NCBI GenBank assembly: GCA_944380305.1
Contig: CALWHF010000012.1
Location: 1 to 64,000, forward strand
Direction of reading: 5' to 3'
Length of the DNA stretch: 64,000 nucleotides
From: an uncultured Christensenellaceae bacterium
Lineage (GTDB): Bacteria; Bacillota; Clostridia; Christensenellales; UBA3700
Positions 1 through 8,271 of the stretch are shown in pieces. The position numbers and the translations under genes are program-made. Under the pieces are notes generated by a model. The model was not told where the DNA came from. It did no database searches and saw only the letters and a program-made list of their open reading frames with translations. Numbering within the stretch: position 1 is the stretch's first letter; every line of letters starts with the position of its first letter.

Positions 1-3
1 AAT

Positions 4-26
4 GAGTCCTGTACAATACAGAACTC
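4..26 (-). terminator. Possible terminator hairpin after reverse rubrerythrin
   Basis: A 9-bp stem with one C/A mismatch and a five-base loop lies about 100 nt past the stop of the minus-strand rubrerythrin gene. Any T-run would fall at or beyond the window edge, so this is tentative. Confidence 0.3.
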
Positions 27-123
27 ACTCAAATACAATTTAATTAATTTTTTGTCCAACTTTTGGGGTTCACCTCACTTTGCCCGAGGGTTTTTTTGCA
101 ATATATAAGATAGTTGTGTTTGC

Positions 124-666
124 TTATTTGAAGAAACGGTCGTAAAGTCCCTTGAAGCCGCAGCCGTGTCTCGCCTCGTCCTTCGCCATCTCGTGAACGG
201 TGTCGTGAACCGCGTCGTAGCCGAGCTCTTTCGCGCGCTTTGCGAGTTTCATCTTGCCGCTGCATGCGCCGTTTTCAGCCTCCATACGCATTTTTACGTT
301 CTTCTTGGTGTCGTTGGTCAGGACTTCGCCGAGAAGCTCAGCAAACTTGGCAGCGTGTTCAGCCTCTTCGAAAGCGTATCTCTTGTAAGCCTCCGCGATC
401 TCGGGATAACCCTCTCTCTCTGCCTGTCTGCTCATAGCGAGGTACATGCCTACCTCGGCACATTCGCCGTTGAAGTTCTCTCTGAGACCCTGTACGACCT
501 CTTCGTCGAGACCCTGAGCAACGCCGACTCTGTGCTCGTCAGCCCATACCATCTCTTCTGCCATCTTGTCGAATTTGCTTGCAGGTGCGCCGCAAACGGG
601 GCACTTTTCGGGAGCACTGTCTCCCTCGTGAACGTATCCGCATATCGTGCATACAAACTTTGCCAT
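124..666 (-). CDS. Reverse rubrerythrin (N-terminal rubredoxin, C-terminal ferritin-like)
   Basis: This 180-residue protein is a likely NADH-linked peroxidase that removes H2O2 in the cytoplasm of an anaerobe. The domain order is reversed from classical rubrerythrin. A rubredoxin-type iron site comes first, with CTIC and CPVC pairs in about the first 30 residues. A ferritin-like four-helix bundle follows, carrying di-iron motifs such as EEAEH and DEARH. The ATG follows a Shine-Dalgarno. The gene lies 48 nt downstream of a PerR-like regulator in the same direction, which fits a peroxide-inducible operon. A classical rubrerythrin with the opposite domain order is encoded at 29342-29878, so the organism has both types. 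The family call is secure; the electron donor is inferred from the family. Confidence 0.93.
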   Translation of the reverse strand: MAKFVCTICGYVHEGDSAPEKCPVCGAPASKFDKMAEEMVWADEHRVGVAQGLDEEVVQGLRENFNGECAEVGMYLAMSRQAEREGYPEIAEAYKRYAFEEAEHAAKFAELLGEVLTNDTKKNVKMRMEAENGACSGKMKLAKRAKELGYDAVHDTVHEMAKDEARHGCGFKGLYDRFFK

Positions 667-714
667 AATTATAAACCTCCGATTTCTTATGATTGTTTGA
701 TATATTGTTATTTA

Positions 715-1098
715 TTATTGCTCTTGTTTTGCTTTACATTCTCCACAGACCCTGAAAAAGGTCAGGGAGTAACCGTCGCTGTGATTTTTTTCGCACTCGG
801 CTTTGAGTGCGTCGTTGAGAGGAGCGGAGACTTCTTCGTCCCATACCTTGCCGCATACGGGGCAGGCTCCGTGGACGTGCAGCGATACGTCGGCGTCGAA
901 TCGGTCTTTGTCCTGACCTACGGGCACTTTGATCGCTTTGCCTTGCGCGACGAGCTGTTCGAGATTGCGGTATACGGTTGCAAGTCCTATATTGGGAATG
1001 ATCTTTTTGCATTCGCCGTATATCCAGTCCGCGCTAGGGTGGTCTTTTGTCGATCTCAGGACGTCGTAGACCGTTTCGCGTTGCCTCGAATAATTCAT
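715..1098 (-). CDS. perR: Fur-family regulator, PerR-like
   Basis: This is a 127-residue metal-dependent repressor of the Fur/PerR family. The N-terminal winged helix includes the recognition segment GLATVYRNLEQL. The C-terminal dimerisation half has a metal-binding LHVHGACPVC segment and a second pair, CGEC, so the structural Zn(Cys)4 site is complete. It heads the operon with reverse rubrerythrin, which supports PerR rather than Fur or Zur. Its promoter is 1122-1150, and a 13-bp palindrome of the Fur/Per type lies just upstream at 1159-1171, which suggests autoregulation. The Shine-Dalgarno AGGAGG is about 11 nt from the ATG. The sequence alone does not separate peroxide sensing from iron sensing. 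Confidence 0.85.
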   Translation of the reverse strand: MNYSRQRETVYDVLRSTKDHPSADWIYGECKKIIPNIGLATVYRNLEQLVAQGKAIKVPVGQDKDRFDADVSLHVHGACPVCGKVWDEEVSAPLNDALKAECEKNHSDGYSLTFFRVCGECKAKQEQ

Positions 1099-1121
1099 CG
1101 CTTTTCTTGCCTCCTGACATC

Positions 1122-1150
1122 ATTATAGAGCACGGCAAAAGGCTTGTCAA
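1122..1150 (-). promoter_or_regulatory. Promoter of perR-rubrerythrin operon
   Basis: On the minus strand, TTGACA (1145-1150) and TATAAT (1122-1127) are separated by exactly 17 nt, 23 nt upstream of the perR start codon. Confidence 0.85.
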
Positions 1151-1158
1151 GCAAAATC

Positions 1159-1171
1159 GAGAATTATTCTC
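1159..1171 (-). promoter_or_regulatory. Fur/PerR-type operator palindrome
   Basis: GAGAATTATTCTC is a perfect 13-bp palindrome eight bases upstream of the perR -35 element. With flanking bases it resembles the 7-1-7 Fur/Per box pattern. Confidence 0.6.
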
Positions 1172-1370
1172 ATTTTATTTTGATTATTTTTTTGCTTATC
1201 AGATGCAGCGAAACGCACAGGCGGCATATCCGTCTGTACAGACGCTGCAAAACGGGTTTCGTCAGGTCAAATCGGCGGTATCCGAATGGGAGAGGTGCTG
1301 GGTATCCGTTCATATGCAAGTTACGAGGCAGATAGGACGGGGCAGATCTCCGTTTAGGATAAAAACAACG
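1172..1370. other. Non-coding stretch, nothing recognised
   Basis: About 200 nt between the perR regulatory region and the terminator of the DUF1846 gene. I see no convincing reading frame, RNA motif or repeat. Confidence 0.5.
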
Positions 1371-1391
1371 AAAAAGAGCTCCGAAGAGCCC
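1371..1391 (-). terminator. Terminator of DUF1846 gene
   Basis: On the minus strand a GC-rich hairpin with a TTCG tetraloop is followed by five T residues, 19 nt after the stop codon. Confidence 0.75.
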
Positions 1392-1409
1392 TTTTGTTTT
1401 TTAGCGTAT

Positions 1410-2900
1410 TTAGTTTTTGTGATAAAGCTGTTTCGTCGAGTATATCGGCTCGCTCGTCACATCTACGCCGAGCTTGCGGAACACCGTTTCGTCCACGGGC
1501 GACAGGATGACCGTCGTATGCACCTGACAGCCTTTCAGTTTGTCAAGCTGCTCCATGGCTTTCTTTGCGGTATCGTTCGTCGCCGCGGAGATCGAAAGCG
1601 CGATCAGCACTTCGTCGGTATGCAGTCTCGGATTGCGACTTCCCAGCACGCTCGTCTTTAGTTTCTGTATGGGTTCGACCACTACGGGCGAGAGAAGTTT
1701 GATGTCGTCGTGAATATTCGCGAGGGCTTTGAGCGCGTTGAGGAGCATCGCCGAAGAGCATCCGAACAGATCAGACGTCTTGCCCGTAATGATCCTGCCG
1801 TCGTTCAGCTCGATAGCCGCTGCGGGACCTCCCGTGCGTTCCTTGACAGCGTTTGCGGCGGGGACGGTGACTCTGTCTTCGGCCTTGAGACCGAGTTTGT
1901 CCATTATCAGAGATATTTTGCCTGCCTCGTCGCCTCTGTCCACGCCTTTGCGTCTCGCTACGAGGGCGGCGTAGTAACGGCGGATTATTTCCTGCTTGCT
2001 TGCTTCGCAGCAAACTTCGTCGTCGCAGATAGCGTATCCCGCCATATTGACGCCCATGTCTGTGGGTGACTTGTAGGGGGAGTGTCCCATCAGCTTTTCG
2101 AAGAGGGCGTTGAGTACGGGGAATATTTCGATGTCTCTGTTGTAGTTTACCGCGACTTTGTTGTATTCTGCGAGATGATAAGGGTCTATCATGTTGACGT
2201 CGTTGAGATCGGCGGTCGCCGCCTCGTACGCCATGTTGACGGGGTGGTTGAGAGGAAGATTCCAGATCGGGAAAGTCTCGTATTTTGCGTATCCCGCCTT
2301 TATTCCGCGCTTATAGTCGTGGTAGAGCTGAGAAAGGCAGGTCGCCATTTTGCCGCTTCCGGGACCGGGGGCGGTTATCACGATGAGTTCTCTCGAAGTT
2401 TCGATGTACTCGTTCTTGCCATATCCGTCGTCGCTGACGATCAGCGGTATATTGTGAGGGTAGCCGTCGATATGATAGTGACGGTAAACCTTCAGCCCCA
2501 GCCTTTCGAGCCTGAGCTGGAAAGCTTTTGCGGGCATGTTCTCTTCGCTGAACTGAGAAAGCACGACGCTGCCGACGTACAGATCTTTGCTCCTGAATAT
2601 GTCGATGAGTCTCAACACGTCTTCGTCGTAGGTGATGCCGAGATCCGCGCGCAGTTTGTTCTTCGCGATGTCTTTGGAGTTGATGACGATGACGATCTCG
2701 GCTTTATCCTTGAGAGTCTGCAACATTACGATTTTATTGTCGGGTGCGAACCCCGGCAGAACTCTGCTGGCGTGGAAATCATCGAACAGTTTGCCGCCGA
2801 ATTCGAGGTAAAGTTTACCTCCGAACTGCTTAATGCGTTTGGCGATGTAATCCGATTGCATCGATAGATATTTTGCGCTGTCAAAACCTGTCTTTCTCAT
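1410..2900 (-). CDS. DUF1846 family protein
   Basis: This 496-residue protein belongs to the DUF1846 family of conserved, probably cytosolic Firmicutes proteins without an assigned reaction. The opening [16 protein letters not shown] and the later [18 protein letters not shown] segment, which resembles a nucleotide-binding loop, are characteristic. There is no signal peptide or membrane helix. I chose the ATG at 2900. An upstream in-frame GTG at 2909 overlaps the Shine-Dalgarno AAGGTG and is probably not used. The gene stands alone with its own promoter (2931-2959) and terminator. The family call is firm; the biochemical role is unknown. Confidence 0.88.
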   Translation of the reverse strand: MRKTGFDSAKYLSMQSDYIAKRIKQFGGKLYLEFGGKLFDDFHASRVLPGFAPDNKIVMLQTLKDKAEIVIVINSKDIAKNKLRADLGITYDEDVLRLIDIFRSKDLYVGSVVLSQFSEENMPAKAFQLRLERLGLKVYRHYHIDGYPHNIPLIVSDDGYGKNEYIETSRELIVITAPGPGSGKMATCLSQLYHDYKRGIKAGYAKYETFPIWNLPLNHPVNMAYEAATADLNDVNMIDPYHLAEYNKVAVNYNRDIEIFPVLNALFEKLMGHSPYKSPTDMGVNMAGYAICDDEVCCEASKQEIIRRYYAALVARRKGVDRGDEAGKISLIMDKLGLKAEDRVTVPAANAVKERTGGPAAAIELNDGRIITGKTSDLFGCSSAMLLNALKALANIHDDIKLLSPVVVEPIQKLKTSVLGSRNPRLHTDEVLIALSISAATNDTAKKAMEQLDKLKGCQVHTTVILSPVDETVFRKLGVDVTSEPIYSTKQLYHKN

Positions 2901-2930
2901 ATGTAACACCTTATGTAACGCTTTACAAAC

Positions 2931-2959
2931 ATTATATAATAACGCGCGTGAAAAATCAA
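2931..2959 (-). promoter_or_regulatory. Promoter of DUF1846 gene
   Basis: TTGATT (2954-2959) and TATAAT (2931-2936) on the minus strand with a 17-nt spacer. Confidence 0.75.
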
Positions 2960-3058
2960 TATTCGCACCTTTGCAAACGGCAAAAAAATATAAGAAAATT
3001 TTGGCTCAAACAGTTGACAACGGCACCGTTTTTTGCGTGTGCCGCGCTCAATTAGTTG

Positions 3059-3087
3059 TTGTCATACTCTGCGGCATTTGCTATAAT
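3059..3087 (+). promoter_or_regulatory. Promoter of apbE, predicting a leaderless mRNA
   Basis: TTGTCA (3059-3064), 17-nt spacer, TATAAT (3082-3087). The ATG of apbE begins at 3094, where transcription is expected to start, and there is no Shine-Dalgarno. Confidence 0.75.
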
Positions 3088-3093
3088 GTAACT

Positions 3094-4251
3094 ATGACTA
3101 AAAAGGTTGTTCTCGCGGTAGTCGCCGTAGCGACGATAGCCGTGCTTTCTTTGGGATTGTGCGCGTGCACGCTCGTCGTAGACGGTATAGACGTCGGCGA
3201 TTACGTCGGCGTGCAATACACGACTTACGAATATTTCAACACCTACTGCACGGTGAGCTGTTATCTGCCGTCTTCTGATAAAAAGGCATTCGAAGAGCTT
3301 TGGGAAGGCGAGATCAAGGAGATGATAGGCAATATCGAGGGATGCCTCTCTCTCGACGGAGAGAACAGCGACGTTGCCGCGTTCAATGCCGCCGCGGCAG
3401 GGGAGACGATAGAGATAAGCAAGACGGCTTTCGGCGCTTTTTTTCTTGCAAAAGAAGCGTACGGGGTCACGGGCGGAGCGTTCAATCCCGCAATCGCGCT
3501 CAGCGTGGATCTGTGGGGGTTCTCGCCAAGATTCAACGAGGGCGATTACGTCCCGTCCGAACCTTACGACAGAAAAGACTACAAGAACGAATTGCCCTCT
3601 GACGAATACGTCGCGGCATTCGCGGGGCTGTCGGATTTTTCTCAGACGGAGATCCGCGAAGAGGACGGCGCGTACTTTGTGCGCAAAGCCGACGTCACGG
3701 CAACCGTCGGCGGCGAAGTATATACCCAGCAGCTCGATCTCAGCGGTATAGGAAAGGGGTATTGCGCGGATGCGATAGCGGCGGTAATGAGAAAACACGG
3801 ATATAAGTTCGGCTACGTCAATATAGGAGGTAGTAGCATGACGATGCTGAAAAACGCGAGAAAAGAGTCGGGTGCGGATCTCGGAGAATGGTCTGCAAAA
3901 GTGTTGTCTCCGCTCAATGACGGCAGCAACTATTTCAAGGCGTATCTCAAGGACGTATCCCTCGCAACGAGCGGCGGGTATCAACAGAATTATGAAATCA
4001 AAGGCGTCATATACAGTCATATACTTGATCCGTTCACGGGCGCACCGTATGCAAGCGACGTGCTGACCGCGACGGTATACGGAGAAAACGCCGCGCTTGC
4101 GGATGCGTATTCGACCGCGATGTGCGTACTCGGAAAAGACGGGGCGGTCGCCCTGGCAGGCAGGCTCGAAGGTTATACATATACTTTGGCATACGATGAC
4201 GGCAAAGGCGGGTTCAGGGTGCTTTCAAATGCCGACGGGGCATTGTTGTAA
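3094..4251 (+). CDS. apbE: ApbE-type FAD:protein FMN transferase lipoprotein
   Basis: This 385-residue exported lipoprotein covalently attaches FMN to extracytoplasmic flavoproteins, for example Rnf or flavin reductase subunits. A hydrophobic signal ends at a lipobox (GLCAC, about residues 17-21). The ApbE core follows, with GGAFNPAI, a DLSGIGKGYCAD segment, NIGGS and a C-terminal HILDPFTG metal and FAD-binding motif. I start at 3094 because the open frame further upstream overlaps the promoter and lacks a signal sequence. The NusG-domain-II gene follows 29 nt later; this pairing is common next to flavin-based respiratory genes, although no Rnf genes lie in this window. Translation is probably leaderless. 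Confidence 0.9.
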   Translation: MTKKVVLAVVAVATIAVLSLGLCACTLVVDGIDVGDYVGVQYTTYEYFNTYCTVSCYLPSSDKKAFEELWEGEIKEMIGNIEGCLSLDGENSDVAAFNAAAAGETIEISKTAFGAFFLAKEAYGVTGGAFNPAIALSVDLWGFSPRFNEGDYVPSEPYDRKDYKNELPSDEYVAAFAGLSDFSQTEIREEDGAYFVRKADVTATVGGEVYTQQLDLSGIGKGYCADAIAAVMRKHGYKFGYVNIGGSSMTMLKNARKESGADLGEWSAKVLSPLNDGSNYFKAYLKDVSLATSGGYQQNYEIKGVIYSHILDPFTGAPYASDVLTATVYGENAALADAYSTAMCVLGKDGAVALAGRLEGYTYTLAYDDGKGGFRVLSNADGALL

Positions 4252-4280
4252 ACGCATTTAACGAACACGGGCAGGAAATA

Positions 4281-4748
4281 ATGAAGAAAAAAGGAATAGA
4301 AGAAGTAAAGAACGGCAAATATTTTACGCTGTGGGATCTGATCCCGTATCTTCTGATCGCGGCGATCGCGGTCGCACTTCTTCTCGTGTTTCTTTTGCCT
4401 CAGAAACAGAATATGACCGTGTTTTACGTCATGCACGGCGACGAAAAGGTGATGAGTTACGATTTCGATGCCGGCGAACTTACCGTCGAAGAAAAATACA
4501 AGGACGGAGTCGTGACCGGCGGCGGTGAAAACGGGTTTTTCGTAGAGATACGCACCTCGGACGGCTTCAACCGTTTCTTTGTCGATACCGCAAACCGCAC
4601 CGTCAAGATGACCGAGGCGGATTGCAGTTTTACCGAAGACTGTACATATCTTCCTGCGATAGAAAATGAGGGCGACAGCATAATATGCGTGCCCAACAAA
4701 CTGCGGATCGTTGCGGGGAGCGAGGTGAGCTCGCCTGTGACGGGTTGA
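4281..4748 (+). CDS. NusG domain II-containing membrane protein
   Basis: This 155-residue protein has one N-terminal membrane helix (about residues 22-42) and an extracytoplasmic NusG domain II. The typical late motif is present: two cysteines in the DCSFTEDC region and the closing IICVPNKLRIV. The family occurs beside ApbE and Rnf-type genes; its function is not established. It probably shares the apbE transcript. The last residues (GSEVSSPVTG) depart from the family's usual end. This is also where a convergent MscS fragment overlaps by 119 nt with no terminator between, so the 3' end may have been rearranged. Confidence 0.82.
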   Translation: MKKKGIEEVKNGKYFTLWDLIPYLLIAAIAVALLLVFLLPQKQNMTVFYVMHGDEKVMSYDFDAGELTVEEKYKDGVVTGGGENGFFVEIRTSDGFNRFFVDTANRTVKMTEADCSFTEDCTYLPAIENEGDSIICVPNKLRIVAGSEVSSPVTG

Positions 4749-4989
4749 GCGTATTCGGCTTTTTGCTTTCCGCTTTGTGCACGACCACCTGAGTGAAAGG
4801 TATGTTTATGGCGTTCTTGTCGAAAACGAGTTTTATCTGTCTGTTGAGATCGCGCTCGGTCTGAAAAAGCTCGCTTTCGTGGCATTCGGCAATTATCCTT
4901 ATTTTTACGCCCGAAGAACCGAGCTCCTGCACTCCCTTGTATTCGTCGGTGCGGAAGTATTCCGCGCCTTTTTTCGACTTTTCGTTCAA
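4630..4989 (-). pseudogene. Remnant of MscS-family mechanosensitive channel (C-terminal domain)
   Basis: The first 75 or so residues match the cytoplasmic C-terminal alpha/beta domain of small-conductance mechanosensitive channels (VQELGSSGVKIRIIAEC, then ERDLNRQIK and INIPFTQVVVH). The membrane helices and beta domain are absent. After VVVH the frame runs into Ser/Pro/Arg-rich sequence antisense to the NusG-domain gene, so the natural stop is also lost. A TTG codon at 4989 has an AAGGAG sequence upstream and a promoter-like pair at 5002-5030, so a short product is conceivable. I judge it a decayed, truncated gene. Confidence 0.65.
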
Positions 4990-5001
4990 GTGTAGCTCCT
5001 T

Positions 5002-5030
5002 TTAATATCAATGTAATCTGATACTGTCAA
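5002..5030 (-). promoter_or_regulatory. Promoter-like pair before the MscS remnant
   Basis: TTGACA (5025-5030), 17-nt spacer, TATTAA (5002-5007) on the minus strand, 12 nt before the TTG codon. The expected start of transcription would fall within or after the AAGGAG, so normal translation of the remnant is doubtful. Confidence 0.45.
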
Positions 5031-5256
5031 TACGAATTAAAGCGAGCGGTCGATATAATACGATACGGATGTCAAAGAGTGTGCTGGCGCGTCGGAAAAT
5101 ATACACGAAACGGTCTGCAAAAGACAACCGATTGACGGAATCAGAATAAGATCACACCCGTAAAACTGCAAGTAAAGCGGAAAAGAAGACGTTTCGCGTA
5201 AAAATAACGCAGGGAAAACGGCAAACGGAAAAAATCAAAAAAATTTGTAATTTTGT
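5031..5256. other. Non-coding stretch upstream of the adhE promoter
   Basis: About 225 nt without a plausible gene or clear RNA structure. It may include decayed sequence related to the MscS remnant, but I could not recognise any. Confidence 0.4.
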
Positions 5257-5274
5257 TTGTTAATTTGTTGACAA
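5257..5274 (+). promoter_or_regulatory. Rex-type operator 1 at adhE
   Basis: TTGTTAA, four bases, TTGACAA is an imperfect inverted repeat close to the known Rex consensus TTGTTAA-N4-TTAACAA. Its right half is also the -35 element of adhE, so binding would block polymerase directly. Confidence 0.75.
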
Positions 5275-5296
5275 ACGCAATGGGCGCAGATATAAT
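5268..5296 (+). promoter_or_regulatory. Promoter of adhE
   Basis: TTGACA (5268-5273), 17-nt spacer, TATAAT (5291-5296): a consensus promoter giving a leader of about 160 nt. Confidence 0.9.
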
Positions 5297-5307
5297 ATAG
5301 TCGTTGA

Positions 5308-5325
5308 TTGTGAAAAAATTAACAA
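5308..5325 (+). promoter_or_regulatory. Rex-type operator 2 at adhE
   Basis: TTGTGAA, four A residues, TTAACAA matches the Rex consensus and lies just after the expected transcription start, 51 bp from operator 1. Confidence 0.75.
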
Positions 5326-5462
5326 ATCAACGAAGCGCAATACGTCAGCGGCTTTCCCGACGGCGTCTGTACGGGCGGAGAGAGCGACGGCGCGAAATTA
5401 TTTTCGGCGTTTTGCGTATAATAAATCCGGTCACAAATTTTTTTCATAAAGGAGTTATTGTT

Positions 5463-8063
5463 ATGGCAAACATCGTCAACGACGAGGCTACTTTGCTTGA
5501 CAAAATTGCGCGCGTCAGAGCAGCGCAGGCAAAGTACGCAACGTACACGCAGGAACAGGTAGACAAGATCTTCTTCGCCGCGGCTATGGCGGCAAACAAA
5601 GCGAGGATACCTCTCGCAAAAATGGCGGTAGAAGAAACCGGCATGGGCGTAGTGGAGGACAAGGTCATAAAGAACCATTACGCATCGGAGTATATCTACA
5701 ACACCTATAAAGACGTAAAGACTTGCGGCGTTATCGAATCCGATCCCGGTTTCGGCATTACCAAGATAGCAGAGCCTGTAGGCGTAGTGGCAGCGATCAT
5801 CCCGACCACGAACCCGACTTCTACGGCGATTTTCAAATCTCTTCTCGCACTCAAGACGAGAAACGGACTTATCATTTCTCCGCACCCGAGAGCTAAAAAG
5901 AGCACCATTGCGGCGGCTAAGATCGTACTCGACGCGGCTGTTGCGGCAGGCGCGCCCGAAGAGATAATCGGCTGGATCGACGAGCCTACCGTTCCGCTTT
6001 CAGCAATGATAATGAAGGAGGCGGATCTGATCCTCGCGACCGGCGGTCCCGGCATGGTCAAGGCGGCGTACAGTTCCGGCAAACCTGCGGTCGGCGTCGG
6101 CGCGGGCAACACTCCCGCCGTCATCGATTCGAGCGCGGATATAAAGATGGCTGCGGCGTCCGTAGTGCATTCCAAGACGTTCGACAACGGCATGATATGT
6201 GCGTCCGAGCAGTCGGTGGTTGTGCTTAAGGACGTTTACAAGCAGTTCAAAGAGGAAATGCATGCTTGCGGCGCGTACTTCCTCAGCCCCGAAGAGACAG
6301 AGAAGGTCAGAAAGACGATATTGATAAACGGCGCGCTCAACGCAAAGATAGTTGGTCAGAGCGCGTGCACGATAGCAAAGATGAGCGGTTTCGAAGCTCC
6401 CGCAGGCAGCAAAGTGCTCGTAGGCGAAGTCACGAGCGTCGAGCTTTCCGAAGAGTTCGCTCACGAAAAACTCAGCCCCGTGCTCGCTATGTACAAGGCG
6501 GAGGACATCGATGACGCCATCGCCAAGGCAAGCAAGCTGATCGCTGACGGCGGTATGGGACACACTTCGGTCCTCTACGTCAACGTCGAGACGGGCAAAG
6601 ACAAAATGGACAAATTCGAGCGCGCTATGAAGACGTGCCGTATTCTCATCAACACTCCTTCTTCGCAGGGCGGTATCGGCGACCTGTACAACTTCAAACT
6701 GGCTCCCTCCCTCACGCTGGGTTGCGGCAGCTGGGGCGGCAACAGCGTCAGCGAGAACGTTGGAGTAAAACATTTGATAAACATCAAGACGATTGCGGAA
6801 AGGAGAGAGAATATGTTGTGGTTCAGAGCACCCGAAAAGGTCTATTTCAAGAAGGGCTGTCTGGGCGTCGCTCTCAGGGAGCTCAAGTATGTTATGAATA
6901 AGAAGAAGGCGTTCGTCGTCACCGACACCTTCCTGTATAAGAGCGGTTTCACAAAGGCGATAACCGACAGGCTCGACGAGATGGGGATCACGCATACGAC
7001 GTTCTACAACGTCGCACCCGATCCGACTCTGGCTTGCGCTAAAGAAGGCGCGAAGGCAATGGCGGCATTCGAGCCCGACGTGATAATCGCGATCGGCGGC
7101 GGTTCCGCAATGGACGCAGGCAAGATCATGTGGACGCTCTACGAGCATCCCGAAGTCGACTTCCAGGATCTCGCTATGAGATTTATGGATATAAGAAAGA
7201 GGGTATATACCTTCCCGCACATGGGAGACAAGGCATACTTCATCGCTATCCCGACCACCGCGGGTACGGGTAGTGAAGTGACTCCGTTCGCCGTCATTAC
7301 CGACGAGACTACGGGCACCAAGTATCCTCTCGCGGACTACGAGCTGCTCCCCGATATGGCTATAATCGACGCGGATCTCATGATGAATATCCCCAAGGGG
7401 CTCACGAGCGCATCCGGTATCGATGCTCTGACTCACGCCCTCGAGGCGATCGCGTCCATGATGGCGACCGATTATACCGACGGACTCGCGCTCAAGGCTG
7501 CGAAACTGATATTCAACTATCTGCCCAGAGCGTACAGCCTCGGCGGCCACGATGCGGAGGCGAGAGAAGAGATGGCAAATGCATCCACACTTGCGGGTAT
7601 GGCTTTCGCAAACGCGTTCCTCGGCGTATGCCACTCGATGGCGCACAAGCTCGGTTCTTATCACCACCTGCCGCACGGCGTCGCGAACGCGCTGATGATA
7701 GAGCAGGTCATCCGTTTCAACTGCGCTAAAGCTCCTACCAAGATGGGCACCTTCCCGCAGTACAAGTATCCCGACTGCGTCAGAAGATACGCAGAAGTGG
7801 CGTCTTTCGTAGGAATAAGCGGTAAGACTGACGAAGAAAAGGTCGAAAAACTCATTGTGAAGATAAGAGAACTGATGAAGGAGATCAACCTGCCTGCAAC
7901 TATCAAGGACGCGGGTGTGGATGAAAAGGTCTTCCTCGAGAAACTGGACAGCATGGTCGAAGACGCTTTCGACGATCAGTGTACCGGCGCAAACCCGCGT
8001 TATCCGCTTATGAGCGAGATCAAGGAGATGTATCTGAGCGCATATTACGGCGAGAAAAAGTAA
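5463..8063 (+). CDS. adhE: Bifunctional acetaldehyde/alcohol dehydrogenase
   Basis: This 866-residue cytosolic enzyme reduces acetyl-CoA to acetaldehyde and then ethanol, regenerating two NAD+ per acetyl group. The first 440 or so residues are a CoA-acylating aldehyde dehydrogenase with the catalytic Cys in MICASEQ (about residue 246). The C-terminal half is an iron-dependent alcohol dehydrogenase with GGGSAMDAGK, GTGSEVTPF and metal-binding histidines in DALTHALEA, CHSMAHKLG and HHLPHGVAN. Length is normal for AdhE. I chose the ATG at 5463 because a strong Shine-Dalgarno (AAGGAG) precedes it; the longer open frame upstream lies in the leader. Two Rex-type operators at the promoter predict derepression at high NADH. 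A strong terminator follows. Confidence 0.97.
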   Translation: MANIVNDEATLLDKIARVRAAQAKYATYTQEQVDKIFFAAAMAANKARIPLAKMAVEETGMGVVEDKVIKNHYASEYIYNTYKDVKTCGVIESDPGFGITKIAEPVGVVAAIIPTTNPTSTAIFKSLLALKTRNGLIISPHPRAKKSTIAAAKIVLDAAVAAGAPEEIIGWIDEPTVPLSAMIMKEADLILATGGPGMVKAAYSSGKPAVGVGAGNTPAVIDSSADIKMAAASVVHSKTFDNGMICASEQSVVVLKDVYKQFKEEMHACGAYFLSPEETEKVRKTILINGALNAKIVGQSACTIAKMSGFEAPAGSKVLVGEVTSVELSEEFAHEKLSPVLAMYKAEDIDDAIAKASKLIADGGMGHTSVLYVNVETGKDKMDKFERAMKTCRILINTPSSQGGIGDLYNFKLAPSLTLGCGSWGGNSVSENVGVKHLINIKTIAERRENMLWFRAPEKVYFKKGCLGVALRELKYVMNKKKAFVVTDTFLYKSGFTKAITDRLDEMGITHTTFYNVAPDPTLACAKEGAKAMAAFEPDVIIAIGGGSAMDAGKIMWTLYEHPEVDFQDLAMRFMDIRKRVYTFPHMGDKAYFIAIPTTAGTGSEVTPFAVITDETTGTKYPLADYELLPDMAIIDADLMMNIPKGLTSASGIDALTHALEAIASMMATDYTDGLALKAAKLIFNYLPRAYSLGGHDAEAREEMANASTLAGMAFANAFLGVCHSMAHKLGSYHHLPHGVANALMIEQVIRFNCAKAPTKMGTFPQYKYPDCVRRYAEVASFVGISGKTDEEKVEKLIVKIRELMKEINLPATIKDAGVDEKVFLEKLDSMVEDAFDDQCTGANPRYPLMSEIKEMYLSAYYGEKK

Positions 8064-8095
8064 TAAAAGGACTTTTTCAAATAATAACCCCTTAT

Positions 8096-8131
8096 GACGG
8101 TGTGCGGAATTTCCGCACGCCGTCTTTTTTG
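8096..8131 (+). terminator. Terminator of adhE
   Basis: A long GC-rich hairpin built around GTGCGGAA/TTCCGCAC is followed by six T residues. Confidence 0.92.
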
Positions 8132-8208
8132 TGACATTATTGAAAATATCCGCTACAAGAATAATTACGCCACAAAATTAACGAATTAGTGGCGCGGAGC
8201 GCATATCG

Positions 8209-8238
8209 TTGACAATGTCATTCCGTATATGCTTAAAT
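8209..8238 (+). promoter_or_regulatory. Probable promoter of lipoprotein gene
   Basis: TTGACA (8209-8214), 18-nt spacer, TTAAAT (8233-8238). The -35 is perfect; the -10 is a weaker guess. Confidence 0.5.
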
Positions 8239-8271
8239 AAAATAGGTCGGTGATGCCGAAAAGGAGTAGAC

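Noticed and set aside
3013..3041. TTGACA upstream of apbE
   Set aside because: No -10 at the proper distance; the promoter at 3059-3087 is far better.
5304..5462. N-terminal extension of adhE upstream of 5463
   Set aside because: It lies in the leader with a Rex site and Arg-rich nonsense sequence; the strong Shine-Dalgarno favours 5463.
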